A stretch of 64,000 nt of DNA from Desulfotalea sp. (GTDB taxonomy: Bacteria; Desulfobacterota; Desulfobulbia; Desulfobulbales; Desulfocapsaceae), in assembly GCA_002733995.1 (NCBI GenBank), contig NVXR01000036.1, forward strand, positions 36,010 to 100,009. Reading direction: 5' to 3'. A program made the position numbers and the translations under genes. Below the pieces are notes generated by a model. The model was not told the DNA's origin, did not search any database, and saw nothing but the letters and a program-made list of their open reading frames with translations. Positions 44,853 to 52,862 of the stretch are shown in pieces. Position 1 is the stretch's first letter; every line of letters starts with the position of its first letter.

Positions 44853-46096
44853 TCTACGACTACGCTCATTTTATCAAACGCTCGTGGCCGCTACTCACCT
44901 TTGGCATGATCACCGTCTTCTGGGGCAACTTCGGTCAATCATTTTTTATCAGTTGGTACGGGGCAAGTTTTCAACAATCGCTCCAGCTCACAGCAACGGC
45001 ATACGGCTCTGCCTACTCCACAGCCACCCTTGCAAGTGGTCTTCTTCTCATGTGGATGGGAGCAGCAATTGACAAAGTTTCTCTCCGCTGGTTTGTAACA
45101 TTCAGTAGTGCTGGCCTTTTTGCGGCAATGATAAGCCTATCACAGGTAACAACACTCTCGGGTCTGATAATAGGCCTGTTTCTGCTCAGATTTTTTGGTC
45201 AGGGTCTTTTGCCCCATACCGCTATCACAACCATGGCCAGAGAATTCTCTCTGCACCGGGGCAAAGCAATAAGTATTGCCAGCACCGGAGTCCCCATAGG
45301 AGAGGTGTTACTCCCTTCCTTTGCACTTCTCCTCATTGCAATATTGGGCTGGCAAAAAAGCTGGTTGCTCATCGGCTTATCTATTCCTCTTCTTTACCTC
45401 CCGTCAGCGCTTTGGCTTCTGGGACGGAGTCAACAGAAGAAGTACAGTGAACAAACCAGCGCTAACAGTCCCCTCACCAGCTCCCCAGCAAGACAGGGTT
45501 CAAGAAGAACATTACTTACAGACTACCGCTTCTGGCTGGCACTACCTGCAATACTGGCCGCACCATTTATTATTACAGGGATCTTTATCCATCAGGGATT
45601 TATTCTTCGAGAAATGGGCTGGACAGCACCACTTTTTGCAAGCTGTTTTGTTTTTTACGGAATTTCACACTGCCTTTCATCCATCTACATCGGAGCCCTC
45701 GTAGATCGCTTTAGCGGACTACAGCTCTTCAAGTACTACCCGGTCCCCATGCTACTGGGACTGCTTACATGCTCTTTTGCCTCGGGAAATTGGGTGGCCT
45801 ATATACTCATGATTTTTCTTGGCCTGTCCATAGGTTCTGCCAATCCAATTATTAATGGACTATGGGTCGAAGTGTATGGCACCAAGCATCTCGGCTCCAT
45901 CCGTGCACTTATTTCTTCTCTTGCCGTTATCAGTACCGCAGCATCACCGATACTTTTTGGTATGCTCATCGATGCTGGAATTTCAGCTATGAGATTATTT
46001 ACACTGTTGGCCATTTACCTGACAGCGGCTATTTTACTCTCATTTTTCTCATTTTCTGCGCCACAACTATTAACAGGCAACAAGAAGAAAGGATAA
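44849..46096 (+). CDS. MFS transporter, oxalate/formate antiporter-like
   Basis: The 415-aa membrane protein has twelve predicted helices in two halves with a central hydrophilic loop (about residues 195-230). It keeps MFS loop features such as DRFSGLQLFK and a first-half segment GRAID-like MGAAIDKVSLRW. The closest general resemblance is to the OFA/monocarboxylate group; the substrate is unknown. The start codon overlaps the stop of a 20-codon leader frame. It is convergent with the phosphatase gene of the aldehyde oxidoreductase operon. Confidence 0.82.
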   Translation: MIYDYAHFIKRSWPLLTFGMITVFWGNFGQSFFISWYGASFQQSLQLTATAYGSAYSTATLASGLLLMWMGAAIDKVSLRWFVTFSSAGLFAAMISLSQVTTLSGLIIGLFLLRFFGQGLLPHTAITTMAREFSLHRGKAISIASTGVPIGEVLLPSFALLLIAILGWQKSWLLIGLSIPLLYLPSALWLLGRSQQKKYSEQTSANSPLTSSPARQGSRRTLLTDYRFWLALPAILAAPFIITGIFIHQGFILREMGWTAPLFASCFVFYGISHCLSSIYIGALVDRFSGLQLFKYYPVPMLLGLLTCSFASGNWVAYILMIFLGLSIGSANPIINGLWVEVYGTKHLGSIRALISSLAVISTAASPILFGMLIDAGISAMRLFTLLAIYLTAAILLSFFSFSAPQLLTGNKKKG

Positions 46097-46114
46097 CCCG
46101 CAGAGACGGGAGTC

Positions 46115-46720
46115 TCATTGGCTAGGCAAACAGTTTACGCAGCCAACTCTCATCCCATTCTCGCCCACATAGATGACATTGTAACAACCGTAATCCTGTT
46201 GTAGACGAAACATATGACTGAGTGAAATCCCAAGGATGTGGCAGAGCAGCACACGATTAACACCCGCATGGGCCACCAGGGCAGTTTGCGAGGTGGTCGT
46301 CTCAATAAGAGCTAACAATGCGGGCCAAACCCGGGCCAAAAGATCGATAAAACTTTCCCCATGAGACGTTCGATAGCCGGGCAGATTCAAACCACGGGCC
46401 CCATACGCTCCAGGAAACCTGGTTTTAACCTCAGCCACGGTCAAGCCCTCCCAGTCCCCCAGGTCTATTTCTGAGAAATCTTGCTCACTCTCAATTGTCA
46501 GTTTAGATGAAGCAAAAAGTATATCCGCACTCTCCTTACATCTCATTAAAGGACTGCACACAACTCTTTCAAAGGATTGTACCGACAAATGGTCCCTTAA
46601 GGCACCGAGCTGCTGTCTTCCCCTATTGGTAAGCGGCAGATCGGTTCTGCCAATGAATTTCCGGGGGTTTTCGCCTTCTATTTCTCCATGGCGAATAAGA
46701 TAAATGGCCTTCATCAGCAT
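46115..46720 (-). CDS. Histidine phosphatase family protein
   Basis: The 201-aa protein has the phosphoglycerate-mutase-like fold: IRHGE near the N-terminus (catalytic His), SPLMRCKESA, SEIDLGDWEG with the acid residue, and LVAHAGVNRVLL. Relatives include alpha-ribazole phosphatase CobC. It is the last gene of the aldehyde oxidoreductase operon; its ATG overlaps the preceding stop (ATGCTGA). A phosphatase here may act in cofactor maturation, but no direct evidence shows this. Confidence 0.85.
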   Translation of the reverse strand: MLMKAIYLIRHGEIEGENPRKFIGRTDLPLTNRGRQQLGALRDHLSVQSFERVVCSPLMRCKESADILFASSKLTIESEQDFSEIDLGDWEGLTVAEVKTRFPGAYGARGLNLPGYRTSHGESFIDLLARVWPALLALIETTTSQTALVAHAGVNRVLLCHILGISLSHMFRLQQDYGCYNVIYVGENGMRVGCVNCLPSQ

Positions 46721-47814
46721 TTTTCCATGGTCAACACGTCCTTAATGGAACGACCAAGGCATGAGACAACAATACGCTCAAGATCTTCGGCATTCAGCAG
46801 GCGTCTTCGAATAGCCTTACATGCCTGGGAATCCTTAGCGTACAAGATTAGCTTTTCTTCAAATCGTTGTTTCACAGGCATTTGACAGGTTCCCCGAACC
46901 AATTTATCGGCAAGACAGACCAGCTCTTTCTCACTTAGCTTGCCGGATTTTGGCGCGACCGCATCACGGTGGGCAGCAACAATTCCAGTTAAACGTTTAA
47001 GGCCGAATGTCCCGAGCATCTCTGCCCCCCTCTCCTCATGATGGGGTTCACCCTTGGCAATATCGTGGAGAAGGCCACCGTTAAAGAGAAGATCCATATC
47101 AAGCTGATAGCCCCTGCGGTTCAACTGCCCTCCTATGGTGCAGGCAATATCGGCCACCGCCCGCCCATGCTCACGACCTCTTTTTGCCATGCACTGACGG
47201 GCAAGAGCAAGGGCCTCGGCACGGCTTCCCACATCCATGAGTAGTAAACGTTTTTCAAGAATCGCAAAATCTTCCGGGGTGTCCGCATCCATAAGAATCC
47301 CCTGATCCCAGACAGGCACCTCACGACTCGGATATTTTTCGAGTAAGGCTTTTAAGCCACCTTTGCCATTACCCTCTAATATAGGTGAAATAAGTGCAGC
47401 AGAAATAAGAGGTGGATGACCTCGCTCCCCATTAAAAGTTGGGTACACCACACCATCGCTATGATATTTTTCAGCCAGAGTGGTGAGGGTTGCGGCACGA
47501 ATCAGAGGAATATCTACTGGCAGAATAAAAAATGCATCCACATCTTTCATCTGCCTGACCCCGGCACAGACAGACGAGTACATACCTTTGTCGTAATCTT
47601 TGTTGTGAATACCCTTAACTCCCAGCCTGGCAACCTCGTCCTTAACCTCCCCTTTACGGTGGCCCGTGACAACGACAACCCTCTTCACCCCACCGCTTAC
47701 AAACAACTGTGCTGTGCGCTGTAGAAGGGTTTGCCCCCCAAGCTTCATAAGCGGCTTAAAGCCGCCCATACGAGTAGAATATCCTCCGGACAAAATCACC
47801 GCCCCGATTTTCAC
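46714..47814 (-). CDS. DVU_1551-family NTP transferase with HD domain
   Basis: The 366-aa protein is a fusion. Residues about 1-190 form a MobA/MocA-like nucleotidyltransferase (VILSGGYSTRMGGFKPLM; DVDAFFILPVDIPLI). Residues about 200-340 form an HD phosphohydrolase domain (NGGLLHDIAKGEPHHEERG). MocA-type transferases attach CMP to molybdopterin to make MCD, the cofactor of xanthine-oxidase-family enzymes such as the aldehyde oxidoreductase encoded in this operon. The GTG start overlaps the XdhC stop (GTGA). The HD domain's role is unknown. Confidence 0.85.
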   Translation of the reverse strand: MKIGAVILSGGYSTRMGGFKPLMKLGGQTLLQRTAQLFVSGGVKRVVVVTGHRKGEVKDEVARLGVKGIHNKDYDKGMYSSVCAGVRQMKDVDAFFILPVDIPLIRAATLTTLAEKYHSDGVVYPTFNGERGHPPLISAALISPILEGNGKGGLKALLEKYPSREVPVWDQGILMDADTPEDFAILEKRLLLMDVGSRAEALALARQCMAKRGREHGRAVADIACTIGGQLNRRGYQLDMDLLFNGGLLHDIAKGEPHHEERGAEMLGTFGLKRLTGIVAAHRDAVAPKSGKLSEKELVCLADKLVRGTCQMPVKQRFEEKLILYAKDSQACKAIRRRLLNAEDLERIVVSCLGRSIKDVLTMEKC

Positions 47815-48830
47815 ACCTTCATCCCTGCTCTAACTTTAACCATTTCCGCCACAATGCTGAGACCAATTTCCTCCGGTGTATCACTACCAATGGAAAGTCC
47901 TATTGGGGAATATACCCGCTCCAGATCCATAGTTGTAAATCCTTCCTTAATAAGAGAAGTATACACTCCTTTTCTCTTTTTGGCAGATCCTATCATACCA
48001 ATATACCCGGCATCCGTTCGCAATGCTTGGGCAAGGACGTCACGATCATGCAGATGCCCCCGGGTGACAATAACCACAAAGTCGTCCGCTCCAAGTGTGG
48101 GCAGACAATCGGTGAAGGTGTCAAGAACCTTAACTTCCTTTGCTCCAGGATAGCGTTCACTGTTTGCAAATTCATCGCGATCATCCATAACAACTACCTC
48201 AAAGCCGATAAACGAGGCAAGATAGGCGGTTGCCAAAGCAACGTGTCCGGCTCCAAGCAGATAGAGGGTCCCGGGGAGGATAAGGGGTTCCACAAAATAG
48301 TCCTGTTCCTCGTAACTCATGAGGAATTTGGCGCGCCTTTTTTTTCGTAAAATCTCATTTTTAAGCGCTGGAACAAGAGCGCAATCGCCGGAACCATGCA
48401 AAAAACAGAGTTGCGGTCCATCGCCGTTTACGGGCAAACCTGTTACCAACATTGGCTGCCCCCCCCGACGAAAATCGTCCCGCAACTGTACAAAATCCTC
48501 CAACAGAGCCGGTGTCACCTTTTGCAAAAGCACAGAGACCTCGCCACCACACACCATACCCTCTGCGGCTGCTGTTGTATTGCTGAGATCAAAATACAAC
48601 TCGGCATATGTATCCGTAGCAGGGTTATCTAAAAGCTCTTTTGCCTTTACAAGACATCCCCCCTCCAAAGCACCACCTCCAAGCGTACCAACCAGGGTTC
48701 CATCAAAACGGACCAACATTCTGGCCCCGGACGTCCTTGGCGCAGAACCTGAGCTGCGAATAATTACACCAATAACTGCTGATTCCCCCTGATCCAAAAC
48801 TGCAATAAGACTGTCTAAAACATACTGCAT
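47811..48830 (-). CDS. XdhC/CoxI-family molybdenum cofactor chaperone
   Basis: The 339-aa protein has the XdhC/CoxI N-terminal domain (SSGSAPRTSGARMLVRFDG, VCGGEVSVLLQ) and the C-terminal XdhC Rossmann domain (YLLGAGHVALATAYLASF, DRDEFANSERYPG). XdhC proteins bind and protect the Mo cofactor and help its sulfuration before insertion into xanthine-oxidase-family enzymes. A strong ribosome binding site (GAGGGAGATG) precedes the ATG. Confidence 0.92.
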   Translation of the reverse strand: MQYVLDSLIAVLDQGESAVIGVIIRSSGSAPRTSGARMLVRFDGTLVGTLGGGALEGGCLVKAKELLDNPATDTYAELYFDLSNTTAAAEGMVCGGEVSVLLQKVTPALLEDFVQLRDDFRRGGQPMLVTGLPVNGDGPQLCFLHGSGDCALVPALKNEILRKKRRAKFLMSYEEQDYFVEPLILPGTLYLLGAGHVALATAYLASFIGFEVVVMDDRDEFANSERYPGAKEVKVLDTFTDCLPTLGADDFVVIVTRGHLHDRDVLAQALRTDAGYIGMIGSAKKRKGVYTSLIKEGFTTMDLERVYSPIGLSIGSDTPEEIGLSIVAEMVKVRAGMKV

Positions 48831-48845
48831 TATACATCTCCCTCT

Positions 48846-50147
48846 TTAACGTAAATCTAAAATAGTTCGTTTGAGTGTATGCGTTGACGCAAACCGCTCA
48901 ACCTGTTGCATATTTTTAGGTAGTGAATCCTTAGCCCCCAGCATAGGTGCGATTTCAGGTAACATACGCAGAAGTTGGTCAATCTCTCTGCCAACCTCTT
49001 TTGCCCCCGAATCAGCTATATATTCAAGGTCTAACCTCTCCACATCCCCACGACTCAGGGTGACTCGATAATCCACTAACCCGACCACTTGATAAAGGAT
49101 GTCATCAAGATACTGACTGGAGATAACAGAGCCATCAGCCAGGGTACAATCCTGCAATCTACCGTACATTTGACAGAGCCTTGCCGTCACACCACCACAG
49201 GCACAGCGTCCCCTCTCAAGAGTTGCAACATCTCCTGTACGGTAGCGTATAAGTGGCATAGCCTCACGCCCAATAGTAGTGAGGACTATCTCTCCCGACA
49301 AACCGTCCGCGAGTTGCTCGCCGGTTGTAGAGTCAACAATTTCAACGAGCAAATCAGATTCGCGAATATGCACCCCACAATGTTGCGAACATTCCACAGC
49401 CCCACCAAGACCTGATTCAGTAGCCCCATAGTGCAGAAAGGTCTGACAACCACAATTTTGTTCAATCCTCCGGCGCAAACTTTCTGCTGCATAATCCGAA
49501 CAGAGCAACATGGTACGTAATTGACCATGGCCCACCCAACTACTGAGAGCTAGCAGTTGCTGGGGCAAACCAACAACGGAGGTGATTTTCCTTGCATGTA
49601 TCAGTTCAGAAACAAGCGAGACATCCGGCGGAGGCCAGAGTCCTGTCGCCCGGATGCCACCACGAAGCAGAGCGGCAACAAGCAACCCTCCAACACTCGC
49701 CTCTGTTGCAAAAGGCAAAATCACCAAAACCCGATCCGTCTGATCCACAAGACTTGCCATCCCACGGAGAAAGAATTCTGACGTCGCTGCCAGGTCGGCA
49801 GCCGTAAAAGAAAAACGCTTTGGCTTACCTGTACTCCCAGAGGTGTACATGGTGATGATACGCACCACTTCACTTTGAGAAACGCAGTGGAGCTGATGCC
49901 CCCGTTCAACGACATCAGCACCTGTTAAAAAGGGCAGTTGTGCTAAATCTTTACTCTCAATCAATGCATCTACATCCAAAGCGGAAAACCGCTTTCTATA
50001 GAGACTACTGTGGCAACGCGCATGCTCAATGGTTTGCCTTAACCGTTTCATCTGCGCCCGTTCCAGTTCTTTTCTCTGGAGGGGGAATCCGAGATCAAGA
50101 CCATCTGCAACCAGGCCATCAACTGTTGTCTGCATCATTGTTTCCAT
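48846..50147 (-). CDS. DVU_1553-family AMP-dependent CoA ligase-like protein
   Basis: The 433-aa adenylate-forming protein has the P-loop TMYTSGSTGKPKRF and FLHYGATESGLGGAVE, typical of phenylacetate-CoA-ligase-like enzymes (PaaK). The family occurs within aldehyde oxidoreductase gene clusters of sulfate reducers. A role activating the carboxylic acid product as an acyl-CoA, or in maturation, is possible; neither is shown. The ATG at 50147 is preferred to the TTG at 50150; no Shine-Dalgarno is evident and translation is probably coupled to the gene upstream. Confidence 0.8.
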   Translation of the reverse strand: METMMQTTVDGLVADGLDLGFPLQRKELERAQMKRLRQTIEHARCHSSLYRKRFSALDVDALIESKDLAQLPFLTGADVVERGHQLHCVSQSEVVRIITMYTSGSTGKPKRFSFTAADLAATSEFFLRGMASLVDQTDRVLVILPFATEASVGGLLVAALLRGGIRATGLWPPPDVSLVSELIHARKITSVVGLPQQLLALSSWVGHGQLRTMLLCSDYAAESLRRRIEQNCGCQTFLHYGATESGLGGAVECSQHCGVHIRESDLLVEIVDSTTGEQLADGLSGEIVLTTIGREAMPLIRYRTGDVATLERGRCACGGVTARLCQMYGRLQDCTLADGSVISSQYLDDILYQVVGLVDYRVTLSRGDVERLDLEYIADSGAKEVGREIDQLLRMLPEIAPMLGAKDSLPKNMQQVERFASTHTLKRTILDLR

Positions 50148-50159
50148 CAATCGTACAAA

Positions 50160-51506
50160 CTAGCATGCGTTTTTCTGCGGCTGTGGACGGTGTAAACTTC
50201 TTCCATTCCTGGCAGTCAGGTTAAAACTACAAAATGGAATAAGCCTGCCATCGGCTTGGGCAACATGGATACAACATCCCTGCAACCGCTCCAGATTCAA
50301 GCTCCAGCAGTCCTGAAAAGCCATTGCGGAGATAGAGAAGGTATGGGTCCTGGCGCGGGACAAAAACCTGCTCAAATCATCTTCATTCTCCCTACTCTGA
50401 GTCCCCGTGCCATCAACTCCGCCCCACTGGCGGGCGGTAACACCAATGGAGGTGAGTGCTCCTTTTTCCGCAGGGATAGGACCACAGTCACAGCTGCTGC
50501 CACCAAGCCTTTGCAACCTGCCATCGTCCTGCATCAGGTATTTTGCAGAAAAGGAGCAGAGAGCATGCTCGCAACCGGGGGGCTGAAAATCGTCCACATG
50601 CACCCCCCCACCACTCTGCTCAGCCAAACCCGTCATAATTTCAGGTAGGGTTACATGATCCGGAGTAAATTTTTCAGGGAATCGCCCAAAGTAGCTCATG
50701 GGCTGAAAATGAACCCCCCGGACGTGGGGTTGCCGATCAAGACCAAAACGAACAATGTCCCAAAGCTGGGTAAGGTTCACACCGCGCACCAGTGTCGGGA
50801 CAAGAACTATCCCCAGCCCCGCAACACACATATTATCAATGGCCTGGCATTTACTGGTAAAAAGAGCCCTGCCTCGAAGCTCTTTACAAACCGTATCATC
50901 CACACCATCAAACTGTAAAAAGACAGAGGAAAGACCCGCCTCTTTGAGTTGCAAAGCAAGGTTTTTATCTGTCGCAAGGGCAAGACCGTTGGTGTTCAAC
51001 TGCACAAAATCGATCCCCGCCTCTTTGGCCAGGCGTACAATGTGTACCAGATCCTTTCTTACCGTCGGCTCTCCACCAGAAAGTTGCACGTTACAACCAC
51101 CAGTTTGCTTCACAATAGTTGCAAACATACGGCTTAAACTATCCAGATCGGGGTCAGTTGCAGCCCCCCCACTATCGGCAAAGCACACAGGACACTGGAG
51201 ATTACACCTTGAGGTTACCTCCACAAGTGCGGTACAGGTTCTTTGGGTATGTCGGTCACAGAGGCCGCAATCATAGGGGCAACCCTTCTTCCCTGTTTGC
51301 TGGCGCTCGCCACCATAGTATGGCACTTTGGGCCGAATCCAGGATTCAAATGACGGCTCTCCTTTCCAAATTGTTGTAGAGAAAGGGCCATGTTCTGGAC
51401 AACTCTTTTCAAGGAGAACCCTATCGCCGCAACGAACGAGATCGGCAGGTATACGCGCCAGACATTCCGGACAAACACTTTCTATTCTTTGTAAGACGTC
51501 AGTCAT
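50160..51506 (-). CDS. trsS: Radical SAM protein TrsS
   Basis: The 448-aa protein has an N-terminal cysteine region (CPECLARIPADLV, CPEHG), a GCPYDCGLCDRH segment, the radical SAM cluster CNLQCPVC (CxxxCxxC), and a C-terminal CCIHVAQADGRLIPFCSF motif. TrsS homologues are often selenoproteins; here all candidate positions are cysteine and no in-frame TGA occurs. The family is tied to aldehyde oxidoreductase clusters and presumably modifies or matures a component. The ATG at 51506 overlaps the stop of the upstream gene (ATGACTGA), which rules out the longer TTG-type start. Confidence 0.85.
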   Translation of the reverse strand: MTDVLQRIESVCPECLARIPADLVRCGDRVLLEKSCPEHGPFSTTIWKGEPSFESWIRPKVPYYGGERQQTGKKGCPYDCGLCDRHTQRTCTALVEVTSRCNLQCPVCFADSGGAATDPDLDSLSRMFATIVKQTGGCNVQLSGGEPTVRKDLVHIVRLAKEAGIDFVQLNTNGLALATDKNLALQLKEAGLSSVFLQFDGVDDTVCKELRGRALFTSKCQAIDNMCVAGLGIVLVPTLVRGVNLTQLWDIVRFGLDRQPHVRGVHFQPMSYFGRFPEKFTPDHVTLPEIMTGLAEQSGGGVHVDDFQPPGCEHALCSFSAKYLMQDDGRLQRLGGSSCDCGPIPAEKGALTSIGVTARQWGGVDGTGTQSRENEDDLSRFLSRARTHTFSISAMAFQDCWSLNLERLQGCCIHVAQADGRLIPFCSFNLTARNGRSLHRPQPQKNAC

Positions 51507-51942
51507 TTTCAACCCCGGGATCAAAACCGTTTTCAACAAGAATTGTCAATACCTTGCCATAGCACCCCGAGATAAGTCCTCCACAGATTGCTGCATCAAT
51601 CCTTCCATCCTCAACAATATCCGAACATTTGAGTCCAGAAAATTGTTCTGCCGCATAGTCGTTGAACCAGGAAGACAGCTCCGCAAGCATCAACGCTAAG
51701 CGGTCGTTCTCCTCCTCATCAGCCCGTCCCTTCCCTCCATAATAGGCAAGAAGACAGGCACCACCGGTCACAGCGCCACAGGTCCCTTCCATTGCAGGAA
51801 AACCGTGACACAAACCAGACATAGCTCGCATAAGACCAGGATTCTCTACCCCCTGAACTTCAAGGGCCAGCTGAACAACAATCTGCGAACAGCAATAACC
51901 GGCACCGGCCAGACGTAATATATCTATGTCATACTCATTCAT
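51499..51942 (-). CDS. DVU_1555-family C-GCAxxG-C-C protein
   Basis: The 147-aa protein carries the signature cysteines of the C_GCAxxG_C_C family: GYCCSQ, GLCHGF, GTCGAVTGGACLLA and, near the end, KCSDIV and AICGGLISGC. The function of the family is unknown, but it is found with redox and radical-SAM genes. It overlaps trsS by eight bases and follows the methyltransferase gene by three. Confidence 0.88.
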   Translation of the reverse strand: MNEYDIDILRLAGAGYCCSQIVVQLALEVQGVENPGLMRAMSGLCHGFPAMEGTCGAVTGGACLLAYYGGKGRADEEENDRLALMLAELSSWFNDYAAEQFSGLKCSDIVEDGRIDAAICGGLISGCYGKVLTILVENGFDPGVEND

Positions 51943-51945
51943 TTA

Positions 51946-52656
51946 TTATTCATTGCTCCGTTTTGCAATAAGCAGAAAAAGTGATGGTCGCGTTAGGGTA
52001 GCTGCTGCACACGCACGTTTTGCCAGCTGTTCATCCCCCACAACCGCCTTCCAGAATTCATGCAATGATCCATGGGCAAAAACAAACTCTGCCGCAGTCT
52101 GCTTAAAGAGATGGATGTGATCTTCGACAACGACTTGTTCAAAACCGATCGCTCTGACCATATTTTCAACCGTTGCAAGATCAGTGGCATACGAAAAACA
52201 GGATCTTATCGGCCAACCATTAGCTACCAGGGTTCCGCCGCTACACCGCAGATAAATATCACTGAGCACCAATGCTCCCCCCGGCCGGACTACTCTGTAA
52301 AATTCAGAGAGTACCTCGTTTTTTTTGGTAAGATTCCAGGCGCACTCACAAAAGATGGCGTCTACACTACCGTCTGCCAATGGCAGTCGGGCGAGATCCG
52401 CCTGCACCAGAGGTCCCGTATTCTCTTTTTGAGATTCAGACAAAAGTCCAAAATCAAGATCAAGGCCAAAGACCTTTCTGCCCTCCGTGGCTAATATCCG
52501 CATCCCACCACCGGCTCCACAGCCAGCATCAACCAGAATACTCCCAGCTTTCGGCTGCAGCAATTCAATGGCACGCCGAGTAAGGGCTTCACCGCCGGGC
52601 CGCAGACAAGCGCCAAGGCCTTGTCGTACCGGTGTTGTCAGGTAGAGTGGTTTCAT
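51946..52656 (-). CDS. trsM: DVU_1556-family SAM-dependent methyltransferase (TrsM)
   Basis: The 236-aa class I methyltransferase has motif I VDAGCGAGGGMRIL (about 39-52), GLDLDFG, and the acidic DAIFCECAWNL. It accompanies trsS and the C-GCAxxG-C-C gene in aldehyde oxidoreductase clusters; the methyl acceptor is unknown. Its ATG overlaps the upstream stop (ATGA). Confidence 0.85.
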   Translation of the reverse strand: MKPLYLTTPVRQGLGACLRPGGEALTRRAIELLQPKAGSILVDAGCGAGGGMRILATEGRKVFGLDLDFGLLSESQKENTGPLVQADLARLPLADGSVDAIFCECAWNLTKKNEVLSEFYRVVRPGGALVLSDIYLRCSGGTLVANGWPIRSCFSYATDLATVENMVRAIGFEQVVVEDHIHLFKQTAAEFVFAHGSLHEFWKAVVGDEQLAKRACAAATLTRPSLFLLIAKRSNE

Positions 52657-52862
52657 TTATCCTCGAGGAGTTGCTCCACTTCAAGTATGCGGCCCACTGC
52701 AAGCTCTTCGGGAATTAACACCCTTGAGCACTGAGGACAAACGGGCAGTTCTACTTTAAAAACGTTGCCAGCGTAATGTAGCTCAACAAATCCCGGTTGC
52801 AATTTTTGCCTGCACAGTTCACAGGTCCAGTCCATGTCTTTTGGTAAAAAACTGAGTTTCAT
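52653..52862 (-). CDS. DVU_1557-family small redox protein
   Basis: The 69-aa protein holds two CxxC pairs (CELC and CPQC) about 33 residues apart, a rubredoxin/zinc-ribbon-like arrangement. The ATG at 52862, with AGGAGG seven bases upstream, overlaps the stop of the oxidoreductase gene (ATGA). Probably an electron carrier or metal-binding accessory for the cluster. Confidence 0.82.
   Translation of the reverse strand: MKLSFLPKDMDWTCELCRQKLQPGFVELHYAGNVFKVELPVCPQCSRVLIPEELAVGRILEVEQLLEDK

Noticed and set aside
50160..51506. TrsS as a selenoprotein
   Set aside because: No in-frame TGA; all family Sec/Cys positions appear as cysteine.
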